From NCBI GenBank assembly GCA_030522415.1, contig CM060108.1, forward strand, positions 34,699,256 through 34,763,255: a DNA stretch of 64,000 bases, read 5' to 3'. The position numbers and the translations under genes were made by a program. Shown here one piece after another: positions 32,333-43,779 of the stretch (position 1 is the first letter of the stretch; every line of letters begins with the position of its first letter). This DNA is from Channallabes apus (taxonomy: Eukaryota > Chordata > Actinopteri > Siluriformes > Clariidae). The notes below the pieces were generated by a model, which searched no databases, had not been told where the DNA came from, and worked only from the letters and a program-made list of their open reading frames with translations.

Positions 32333-32812
32333 TACACTACCATTCAAAAAAAATGCATTAATCTCCTTTGAACAGTTGATATTGAGATGTGTCTGCTACT
32401 TCTGCTCTGTAAAGACGTCATAACGCCTCTAATCTGAGGTGCTGTTAATTGGTCATTTTTCAGGCTGATAACTCTAATGAACTTCTCGTCTGCAGCAGAG
32501 GTAGGTTTTGGTCTCGCCCTCCTGGGACGGCCTTCATGAGAGCCAGTTTCATTATGGTGCTTGACGTATTTTGCAAATGCACTTGACAATACTGTTCTTG
32601 CAAGAAAAAGACAGAAACTATTCAAGAAAGGCTGACCTCTGTGTCTTAAAAAAAACTACCTGTTGTTTTTGTTGTTGTTACGTAATTACCTAGTTCCATA
32701 TGTGTTATTTTATAGTTTTGAAATCAACAGTATTGTTGTAGAATGTAGAAAATAAATCACTAAACAAAAACAAAGAAATTTGCAAGTGATCCCAAACTTT
32801 TGAACGGTAGTG
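32333..32812 (-). mobile_element. Tc1-derived MITE, copy 1
   Basis: Ends TACACTACCATTCAAA and TTTGAACGGTAGTGT are inverted repeats. Compared with the copies at 43971 and 51696 it has lost about 80 bases next to the left end. The minus strand keeps a 60-residue frame, [20 protein letters not shown] to SISTVQRRL, which is the N-terminal DNA-binding part of a Tc1 transposase. The catalytic part is absent. Confidence 0.85.
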
Positions 32813-32968
32813 TGTGTGTGTGTGTGTACAGTATACTGTATATACTGTATATAGGTGTGTAAAAATCTACAGTATGCACTCTGTTGTGTGAGCTCTCCAG
32901 AGAGACTCTTAGAATGTTCTAGATTTATCGTTTTCCTCCGATGGTATAGTAAATTAGTTAATTTGATA

Positions 32969-32974
32969 CAGCTG
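32969..32974. promoter_or_regulatory. E-box CAGCTG, distal
   Basis: Palindromic CAGCTG 239 bases upstream of the chrnb1 ATG. Muscle acetylcholine receptor promoters are driven by MyoD/myogenin E-boxes of this core; function here is inference. Confidence 0.35.
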
Positions 32975-33102
32975 AAAAGTTAAAGTTAGCAGAAACCAGA
33001 GTGTGTGTGTGTGTGTGTGTGTGTGTTTGGGTGTTGTCGGGATGTAGCGGGTGTGTGTAGACTGTGCCGCTGTAACCCGAGCTCTTCAGTGCTGCAGCGC
33101 CG

Positions 33103-33108
33103 CAGCTG
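33103..33108. promoter_or_regulatory. E-box CAGCTG, proximal chrnb1 promoter or 5' UTR
   Basis: CAGCTG 105 bases before the chrnb1 start codon, in a GC-richer patch (33060-33210) that probably holds the start of transcription. No TATA box is seen. Confidence 0.45.
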
Positions 33109-33207
33109 ATTAAGTCGAGTTCAGTCCCGAAAAGGAAACGGACATTCCTCAAACCGGACACACGGTGTGTATGAACACATTACTGAGCGTTGGAAGTGTG
33201 CGTCAGG

Positions 33208-33268
33208 ATGAAGGCCCGGGAATGGCTCCTGCTTACCTGCTGCCTGATCTGTCTGTGCGTAACTGGAG
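33208..33268 (+). CDS. chrnb1: chrnb1 exon 1, signal peptide
   Basis: ATG at 33208, then [19 protein letters not shown]: a charged start and a hydrophobic core typical of a secretory signal. The donor gtaag follows at 33269 and splits a Glu codon shared with exon 2. No stronger upstream start is in frame. Confidence 0.85.
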
Positions 33269-36200
33269 GTAAGAAGACAAAAAGAAAACTGACCAAGACA
33301 CAAGACGGCGTGTGTGTGTGTGTCAGAAATCATGTGTTTTTTGTGTAAATAAAGACATGGGTAGACACACGCAGTACAGTTCACCTCTTGCTGTTTCACA
33401 GTACTCCACTGACAAAACTTTTAAATGCTAATTTAAAACCGTACCGTTGTTGCTGCTGATTCCAGCTGTCGTTTGTCTTTCTTTCTTCTGGAAAAAGATA
33501 TAGTGTTTAGGATAACTTAGTATAACAGCTTTAAAGTGAATGATATTTATAAGAATGTAGCAGAACTACTGACATATATTTATTTTACAGAATTCTTTAT
33601 AGTCCACTTCCTAAACTGAGTAGATAATTCTGTGGCATAAAAGCTCATTGTTTTGGATTTGTACACGGCTAAAACTTGGTATTGGTGCTTAAAAGTGTCT
33701 CACTTAAGGTGTATTGTCTGTAACTTTTTTTATTATTATTATTATTCAGTTCTTTCAATGATCTAAATTGTCATTCAGATGAAACTTGGCCAATTTTGAT
33801 GTTACATGAAAAGACATAAACCTGAAAAGGTGTATTATTGTAGAAGGACTAAACGAAAGGTTGGTAGTGTGAGCCGCAGCTCCATCAGGTTGCCGTGGTT
33901 GAGCCCTTAAAGGCCCTTAACCCTGTCTGCTCCAAGGGCGCAACGTATAATGGATACCCTGTACACTGACGCCAGCCTTATAACAAAAGCTGGGAAATGT
34001 GAAGAATAATGAATATGCCCAGTAGACTAAACTAGATTTGGATTTTACATGATTATTGACACTACAATTTTTTGTGGGGAAAAAAATGCATCATTTTGCA
34101 CAAAATGCTTTAATTTAAGCGACAATTTTTACAGGTCATGTGCTTCTAAAACCTTTTAAAAGCTTTTTCTATAACAATACTAATAAAGAAATATTAATAA
34201 TTAGCAATTTATTGTTTACAACGAGACAGTCTATTGCTGAAAAATGACCATTTTGGGGCACATATAAAATTATCCCTTCAAAACGGCTGAAGTTAGCAAC
34301 TTTTATTAAGGAAGCATGATTGGTCCATGCTGCATAAATACAACTAATGGTACTCCTTGAAGGTTCTGGATAGAGCCCTACAACAGAGGATTTATCTTTC
34401 AAAGAAGGTAAACCCCATTAAATATCGAGAACTGTTAACCATCCTAAGCACCCTTGTTAATACAGTGATTTGTTTACTGATTAACGAGATTACAGTGCAT
34501 TCTGTTTAAATGGGTTACCTCCTGTGACTTATTTCGATCCTTAAATTGCTCACTGTCATAACGAAGAGTGATATTTAATATTATCTTTAAGTTACCTATT
34601 AACCATTAAGTTCTCTTTATAGGGTTTTGTGTGTTTGCATGTTTATGTTTTAATGTTTTGTGTTCGTCTTCATGGTTAAACTCTGTAACCACTCAAACCT
34701 TGCAACTCTTGATTATTACCATAGTTTAAGACTGCTTGTTTTTAAATGTTGTGGTTCAGCAAACAGATATGGAGCTCAATTTCCTTGTTTATCTAATTTT
34801 TCCCCATACATGAGTCCATGTTGTGTTTAAGTTTCATTGTTCATTTTGACATAAATTTACAGCGTATTCCAAGTAACTTCAAGTTAAAAGGGCATTTGGC
34901 TTGTATTTGCAAAAAGGAAGGCTGTCAAAAACCTTCATCACGTGACAGAATTAGAGCACCAGGCCTTCTTGGCGGCTGCTAATGGCAGTGTGGTGTGGGG
35001 TGATGTTGTCATTTGTTCTTGTCAGCGTGGATCCTGGAGGGCTGCGACTCTGAGAGATTTGATGGATGTGGCAGCAGGGAAGCTGCCGCTTATAAATGCT
35101 CCTAACCTTCAGAAACAGGGAAACAGGAGTAATGCATAAGAACATCAAGCTCTTATCATCTTTATGGAGCAAAAATCAAGGCTCCATCGAAGCTGTGCAT
35201 TGCAAAGAGCATATGTTTTTAATGAAGGCCACAGGCCACCTTCCTGTGCTGATCTCATCCAGTCACATTTGTACATTATTGTCAATTGCTTTTTAGGATT
35301 TGGGATCTATCTTACTTTGTCCATTTAGAATAAAATTGTTGTTTTATATAAATGTATTTTTGGTAAACAGCCTTATAATTTTTTTCCCACAGAGACCTCC
35401 GAGACAGAGAATCAGCTAATGAAGAAGCTTTTCTCCAATTACAATCTCAAAGTGCGGCCAGCAAAAACTCCAGAGAGCAAAGTAGTCGTAAGGCTTGGCA
35501 TGACCCTATCATCATTCGTCAGTCTGGTACGGTCCCATGTTTCATACACACTGCCTGAAAAAAGGTTCATTCTCCTCATAGTATGTGAAACATAATTCTG
35601 CTTGCAAATAACTTGCTTTGGCTTTTTGTATACCTGTATAAACTTTATAGCAATATTGTGTACCATAAACATGTGTTGCTTAACATTTTATCATGTTCCA
35701 TAAATGCAATTTGAAAACTGACACCATTCTTCAAACGTACAAACGAAGTTCAATGGGAAGGGTGACTGTATGTAGTTATTTCCTGACAATGAAGAAAGTA
35801 TTTTGTTAACATTTCAGCTTTGAGATGCGACATTCTCTCGTTGCGTGTAAAAATTATATTTGAGTCTGACAAAAGTGTCTTGCACTCTGCACTGCACTTT
35901 TGTCACTCTTTTTCACATCCCAGAGACATTTTCCTTGCATACAGTCAAGATAATTATTACTGTATGACTGTTAAAAATATATCTTACCAACAGCAACACC
36001 ACATCTTTAGTTCCCTTGCATAGTGAAGCATTTGGTTAGATCTAGAAAAGAGTAGCATACGCTAGATGCATGGTTTGTAGCACAAAATTAAATACAGTGC
36101 ATTCACACCTCCTTCACACACTCACTTATTCGCCATCTATACCACTTAATCTTGTATACAGGGACACAGGCGGCCTGGAGCCTATCACAGGACACTTAGA

Positions 36201-37509
36201 TCACTATGGAAGGGTGCCAATCCACTATAAAGCACACACATGCACACACTCACACATTACAAGAAATTTGGAAACGCCAATTAGCCTAACCAACAGGTCT
36301 TTGGACTGTTGGAGTAAACTGGAGTACCCAGAGGAAGCCCCCCCAAGCACATAGAGAACATGCAAACCCCATGCACACAGAGGCAGGAATCAAGTAAATA
36401 TATGTAGATGTATGTACAATAGGTCTTGGTCATTATAAATTGTTTTGGTCATTATAAATTTTCCTTCACCACCAGTGAAGTTTGTCACCCAGGAACACAA
36501 GTACAATGTAAGTAATTTGGGTAAAATTCCACAATCCTCATACTTTGCAATAATTAATTCTTAAGTAATGCATTCCTAAGCCTAATTTGAGGCTTCTGTA
36601 GGCCTACTGAGATAAATTGAGTTCATATATTTCAAAGTTACAGTGGATTTAGCACAAATTCAACTAATTTTTTGCTCATTTGCCCAGTTCCTATACCTGA
36701 CTAGCTTCTGAGGAATGTTTTTTTTTTTGTTTCTTATGCCACACATTGACCCATTAATCATTCAAGCATTAAAAAAACATCTGACTTAAGTCAGTACTAG
36801 ATACTGAATTTCAGATTTTTATAAGCAGTCAGCCGTAATCATTAACATTAAAACAAAACCGGAAAAAAAGACTTTATTTAGAATATATGAGAGTTTCACT
36901 TTAAATTAGGAAACTTTTGCACATTATGAAAGTAAACGCTATTGGTTTAACTATATAACTGCTTTTCTTTTGTAAGAGGTCAACATATTCAAAGTTCATC
37001 TATGAAATTTATAACATTATTTATTGTTAAGTAGCAAGCAGAGGCTTAAAGAGTAATAAAATTTTGTACTCAAGTACAAGTACTGTAACTTCAGTGAAAT
37101 TTTACTTAAGTACAAGTAAAGTTACCATTATAGAAATCTACTCAAGTAAAAGTAAAAAGTAGCTCATAAAAAATTTACTCAGAGTAAAAGTTACTGAGTT
37201 ACTTTTTTTTTTTAAATTTTAACAGCGGGGGTGGGATGAGGCATTCTAGCATAGTTCAAAAAAGATGAGCAGATATAAATCTCAAACTATTTGTTTTTAA
37301 CTGAAGGAACACCTTTGCGTAATAAAGCTGTTGTCTTTCTTGTGCTTGAAAATCAAAGTGGTCACTTAAATATGGTGTTACGTCCCAGTTTAGGGCCATA
37401 CAGGAAAAGAATGGTTCAGGGTTCTATTTTAAACTGTATGGAAATACTGTAGTGGTATATGGCAGAAAGAACTAGATCCAATCATTAACTGATGAAATAA
37501 AGAGGTTTG

Positions 37510-37543
<34 letters not shown>

Positions 37544-40500
37544 ACAGGAGGAGGAGGATCAGATTCAGGATGGACCCAGGCCAAAATAATAAACAAAATG
37601 GTATTTATATTTAGTAGCTAGATTACCTGCAAAAAAAAAAAAAAAAAAACCCACAAACAAAAATACAGGTACCTTTCTGGACTCCCTAAACCAAAAACAG
37701 TGAATAAATTCCCTCTTCCCAAAATAAATGGCAGCCACGTCCCTACTACTATTGAGTGCACAAACATACAGTGAAATTATCTACAAATATATACAAAGAC
37801 CAACCAAACCAAAGGGACAAAGCAATAATCAAAGTCAATTGGAGGCAAAAAGTTAAAACCAGAATACACAACCAAATATCAAAACGCCAAAATCACGGTT
37901 TATGTATGGTCTAGTGATGGGTCGTTCATGAATGATTCGTTCTTTTTGAATGAATCTTTAACATGACTCAGATGAACGAGTCGTCTAGGAGAGTGATTCG
38001 TTCATTTTCTATTGGGTGCGCATGCGCAAAGCATCGCAAAACCTCCGTATTTTATATACAGGAAACAGTATTGAACGATTCTCAGCAATAAGTCTTCAAA
38101 TCTCGAGTCGTTCGTTCTTTTAACACGTGACTCCCATAGACGCTATACAGTGCAGTACACAGGAAACAGTATTGAACGATTGTGCTAGTGGATCTTTGAG
38201 TCTCGAATCGTTCGTTCTTCTGACATGTGACTCCCATAGACGCTATGCGGTGCAAAAGATTCAAAAGAACGAACGACTCAGATTGGAAGGTTTAAGAGGT
38301 AAGTTACTCATTCTATTTATTATAATATGTCCTTAGTTACATTGTAAGATTTTCATAACTGGAACTATAGCCAAAATTTGTGTATGTAGACGTATTGGGA
38401 ATATTTTATTGAAAACGCAACATTTAAACTTATTTCTGATCAAAAGAACCAAATGAATGAAATGACTCAAAAAAAGATTTGTTCATTTTGATGAACAAGA
38501 TTCAAAGAACCGAGTCACTAAAATGATTCGAACTTCCCATCACTAGAATGGTCGCGCAGGTCGATGACGTCACTCTCAGGGCGGAAGCGACTGTTTGGAA
38601 GGTCAGGTAGACGCCAATGTGGGGACAGTTAGAAAACCTGGAGTGGAGTCTGGAGCGGCGCGCGACCAGGACATGATATACACACGCGAGCGCAACGAAG
38701 CATTCATTCAAAGCATAATATTTTCATTATTTTAGCATTTTCATTCATTTATTTTTACTCAGTAGCTAATATGATTTAAAATGTAGCGAATTACAATACT
38801 TCAAACAAAACGTACATAAGTAAAAGTAAAATTACAGATTATATAAACTACTTTAAAAAGTAGAAATACACAAAAAAGCTACTCAATTACAGTAACGCAA
38901 GTAAATGTAATTCGTTGCTTTCCACCTCTGGTAGCAAGAAGATTTATAGTTTATTCTCGAGCAACATTGCGGCTATGTAAGAACCTCCTTGAGAGAATCT
39001 TGTCCAATTTCTATGGATAGAAACGTGGTTTAACATGAGCTATCTAGCTAATAAACTTAGCAATCCACAGAAACTCTATCTGACAAAGTAAGCTGGCCAG
39101 CTAATGATGCCTTTTTTTGACATGTAATATTTACTTTCCAGTTGGATTATGTGGAATGTAATGCTATCAGTGGAGTATGTGCAGTATTTATCCTTTACTT
39201 ACTTATTTGATGTATGTGCAGTATTACTGTACATCAGTATTACATCAGTATACTCATTTACCTACTTACATGGTACTGTATATGTACAACATTTATTAAT
39301 ATTCATATTTTTACTTAGTGTATGTCATTTCACTTCTTACTATATGCAGTATTTCTAATCAACCATATCAATCATCTCTATGGTACAGCATCATAAAAGA
39401 CGTCACTGGAGGTTGACACTAATCGCAATTTTGTTGTGTTTGTATAATGACATTCAAGATCTTGAATGTTAATTCTACTGTTTACTTCCCCTTTAAAAAG
39501 TAGTGCCGGACCGTATAACCAAAGCTTCTTTTTATTTTTCCAGTAAGCTTTCTGTCAGCCCTCTGTCAGCAGCAGTCTCTCATAGATATTAAGTATAATT
39601 TCTGGTCTTGATTCAATATCGTGATACAGCAGCATTTTTAACTGCTTCTCACATGGCTGTCAAAACTAGTGCTGTACATCCCACAATAGCAGCTTTCATC
39701 CAACTTACAAAGATTTAGACCGAGTTTGATTTAATTATACAATACATATTACATTATGAATCCTACTTGGGTTACGTCTTTGAAGGAAGGTACTGTGAGG
39801 TACTTGAGAGGAAGACTCTTAGCCTGAACATTCTTATCCATTCAGATTTTTTAAGCTACCGTGTTTGTCCCAGCTTGGCCCAGCTGTTGTTGTCAGTATG
39901 GATTTGTACGTGTGTGTATACAGTATGAGTTGTGTGATTCATCACACAAACTACTAGCACCCACTGTGTGATCCAGGTCACAGTATCCTCTACTTCCCGT
40001 CTGTGGGTTTTAATCCCCAGTCTCAGATAACTCACACACATGCACTGTCTTAAATACTGACCAAGAGTAAAATCCAACCATGTCTCTGTCTCTCTTACTC
40101 TTGTAATAAACACATACTGCATACACATACACAAACCAACACATTTTTCAAAGGGACATTAGTATCTGAACCACTATATTTCTTAAATATAGCTGAATAA
40201 AAAGCGTGTTTGTCCAATATAATCGATTGAATGTATGTCGAATAAAACATAAAATATCCTGGGAAACATACAAATGTGTACAGGTACATCTACAATAAAT
40301 GTATGTACAGTATGTACAGTATGTATTGTATACAGTATAATGGGGTGTAACAGTACAGCGTATCAATTTATTCAAATTCAGGCTTTTGAACTGAATGTTC
40401 ATGTATTGAACAAAACATTCAACAGACTGCACAACAAAGTAGGCTGTTTACCATGAAATACTGCTTATGATACATGAGATTTTTAACACACTACTTCCTG

Positions 40501-40680
40501 TGAACAAGTATTTAACTATAAATAAGGAGAGTTTTCAGGGATTAAAACAGGCTTCTCCTAACTGTGCTGTTTTTCTCACGCTACAGTACATTAGTAGCGT
40601 ACCAACTGACCCTTCTATTTGGTATGAATACTATTACAGTCTATCTGTATCAACATCACTCAGACAAAAACATAAAGACT

Positions 40681-40722
<42 letters not shown>

Positions 40723-42659
40723 TCTCTTTCAAGGTTAACAATAAGCCAGGGCCCGGTTTCTCGAAAGCTTCTTATCTCTAAGTAGTTCTTAAGTCGTACC
40801 TTAACCTCTCTCTTAACTTTATGGCGCATTTCTCGAAACGTTCTTACGCTAAGTATCTCTTAGCTAAGTCAGACGTTCGTAAGGTTGGTCTGGACCAACC
40901 TTAACTCATACTTAGCGTAGTTTCAGCTCAAGACGCTAGTCGCCGCCACTGAGCAGCAGTCTTTATAAACCAGCGGTGTATGCAAACACATTATGGCACG
41001 TTATCAAAGTCGTATTAATGATGGAATATACTGTAGACCTGTTTAAGAATATTATTTTATTTGATATCAGAACTAATAGAGTGACTTTTAATTAGCCTAT
41101 TTCATAATGTGACTAATGCATTAAAATTGCCAATCACAATTAATATTAAACAGGTGGTGAACAATTAGGCAGCTATACAGCGTGGTGTTGTGTTAAACTG
41201 AAGACGGTGCCGTCCGTGGAGCTGTGTGGGTCATGTACATTTTTCCTTTAGACAAAACTTCAGCCCTTTTCATATTTTCCCCGTGGTCGTTATTAAAAAA
41301 TATATAAAATAAACGTTTTGCCTTTCAAGGCAACAGATTATGGAGCTTCTTGAGCTGCTCAGACCTGCGCGTGCCAGACCAACGCGTCGTACTTACTGTA
41401 CTTACTGTACACTCCCCGTCCCGATGTCCAGCTGCTCGCTGCTTTTTGTTTAAAATATGTTTAATTGCTCATTAGCCATTAGCCATGACTTTATGGGTTT
41501 TTCTTTTGACACGTTTTATTTTTATGAAATTTGATTTAGTTAAATGAGAAAATAACCTTGGGAGTTTCAAACCCCGCATCCATTCATTTTTCTGGGTGAT
41601 TGTAATGTTTAATACCCCTACAGTATTCACTTATGCGGTTTGACTCGCTGTGAGATGCGGTGTGTTATACCCCTATCTCACCTGCACGGTCTCGCGCTGT
41701 GGCTGTAGGCTTGATCATGATTCACCCCGAGTTTTTGAGCAGTGATTACGTTTTCATCTTTCCGCGTGAAAAATTCAACGTTTAATTTTTTGCTGGTCCT
41801 CGCAGAAGCTTGCAGACTTTGCAGAACGTCGCGGAACGTTAAAGGAACGTCGTGGGCAATCGCGGCAGCTCACGGAGATGAGTCCGGCCGCACAGGTGAG
41901 AGAGGGGTATTAGGCACCGTGATTTGCCTCGAGTGACCGGCGCCCGACGGCAGATACGAAGATCTGCCAGGTCCGCAAGCTTCCACATGTTTATTTTTTT
42001 TGCGTGGTAAAATGGAAACGTAATAACAGCACCAAAACTCGCACCGAATCATAATGAACCGCACTTACGGCCCCACGTAGGTGAGATAGGGGTATTAAAC
42101 CTCCACCCTGTCACCTCATCGTATTCATTCCATAAGTGCGCTATACAACCCCAACAACTGACACTTCACATTGTTTCTGAAGCTGGTGAAGAGTGTATCA
42201 GCTGTTTGTCCATCAACTATGATTGTAAAACCCCGTTCGTTTCACGGCCACATGTTACATGAAAATATTATATATTATATTATTATATTAATTAATATTA
42301 ATTTATATATTTGTCTATTATGACATGTTATTGTTAAGTTAACACATGTCGAAATAAACGCTATTAAAAGAATTTAGTGCAATGTTTAATTTGCATAGAA
42401 AGTGCCGTCTTTCTTAACACTGTCATGCAAAAGGAGTCAAAAATCGATTCCAGAGCCACCGATGTCCGCTAATTCAGGACCTTCACTGTAGACAGCGCCT
42501 TGTAACGTCGGACGTAAGAGGCAGCGACTTAAGAAGACTCCTAAGAGACAGTTCGAGAAATACACTTAGAAAAGTTATCACTTAACGTAAGATATATCTT
42601 AAGAGTCTTCTTAGCGCGCGAATAGTGTGCGTTATCGAGAAACCGGGCCCAGGTTGATA

Positions 42660-42699
<40 letters not shown>

Positions 42700-42859
42700 T
42701 AAATATAGGAATAATTATAATAATAGTATTTCTCTCTTCTAAAATTCTCACAAATTTTGTGACATTTTAAGGCACAGTTTTTGTTTCATTTCTAAGAGTC
42801 GGAAATGCCACACAAACACTGTGGCACAACAGTCATTAATTGTTTACTTGTTGTATTTT

Positions 42860-42920
<61 letters not shown>

Positions 42921-43719
42921 GGTGGTGGCTGCTCTAAGACTACAAGGGAAACTCCGCTTTCTCTACTATGTCAGAATATAAATGCTCATACTGTACAGTA
43001 TATGCACTGTCGTATTTATATTGGTTTTAATAAAAGTGCGCTAGAACGCGTTCAACTTCATGACTAGCTCGTTCAGAATCAGGTATTTATTGTAGATTGT
43101 TTGACGCGATTTTCTTGTCATACATTTCTGTGCAGCACAGCGCATTAAACCCTCCTGAAGCCCAGCGTCGCTGGAGCTCTATGGGCAGCACAGAGGAGCT
43201 TTTTTCACTGCAGAAAAGCTGGACGGTACTGTAATTGGATAAATGCACCAAAATCATCACTTCCAGGGAAGCTCAGCTTCTCTGGGAGTGAATGGAGCAG
43301 TGGGCGGGCCAGGATGCTGGGCTGCTGCATGATGATTGGAGGAGCTGTTTAAAGGACGGAACCCCTTTTTTGATTGACAGCAGGTCTTAAGTATACATCA
43401 GCGCAGCAGAGATTCGAGTTCAGTCCCATGCAGATTTGCAGGTGAAGTGGTACGACGAATTGCTGCGCTCTGTATTGTTTGCTGGTCATATAAACCATTT
43501 TTGTTTGTACAAATCATTCATTAAATAAAAAAATATATATATTATAGCGTTCTTGACTTTGCACCTTGTTTCAGCATTGTAAAGTTAGTTCGTTCATATA
43601 ATTAAAGTAGCTCGTGGAAGCGGAAACTAGCCAGAATTTACGTACAAATAACATAATGAATTTTATGATTAAGGCCTAATATGAGCTTCCCCTGTTTCAA
43701 AAGCTAGCAGCCGCCACAC

Positions 43720-43779
<60 letters not shown>

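Larger units (their letters stand above)
24084..33207. other. fgf11 3' UTR and intergenic region
   Basis: About 9.1 kb between the fgf11 stop and the chrnb1 start. No coding exon is seen, and nothing like TMEM102, which lies between the human genes. It holds a CA tract (24634-24686), a mariner scrap (26985-27129), an AAT tract (30905-30955), a Tc1 scrap (31950-32262) and a Tc1-derived MITE (32333-32812). The stretches 27140-30900 and 31000-31940 show nothing recognisable. Confidence 0.7.
37039..38930. mobile_element. hAT-type element, 1.89 kb, exact 8-bp target duplication
   Basis: Ends CAGAGGCTTAAAG and, reversed, CAGAGGTGGAAAG, followed inwards on both sides by ACTCAAGTA and AAGTAAAAGTA motifs typical of Tol2-like hAT ends. 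GTAGCAAG flanks it at 37031-37038 and 38931-38938 without mismatch. No transposase frame. It carries (CA)n at 37518-37543 and a second hAT element. Confidence 0.9.

Noticed and set aside
32344..32625. 93-codon frame as a host gene (also 51728-52048)
   Set aside because: Both are the retained N-terminal transposase fragment of the same Tc1-derived MITE with its inverted ends.
38057..38255. CRISPR-like or satellite array
   Set aside because: Only two units of about 100 bases, inside a hAT MITE.
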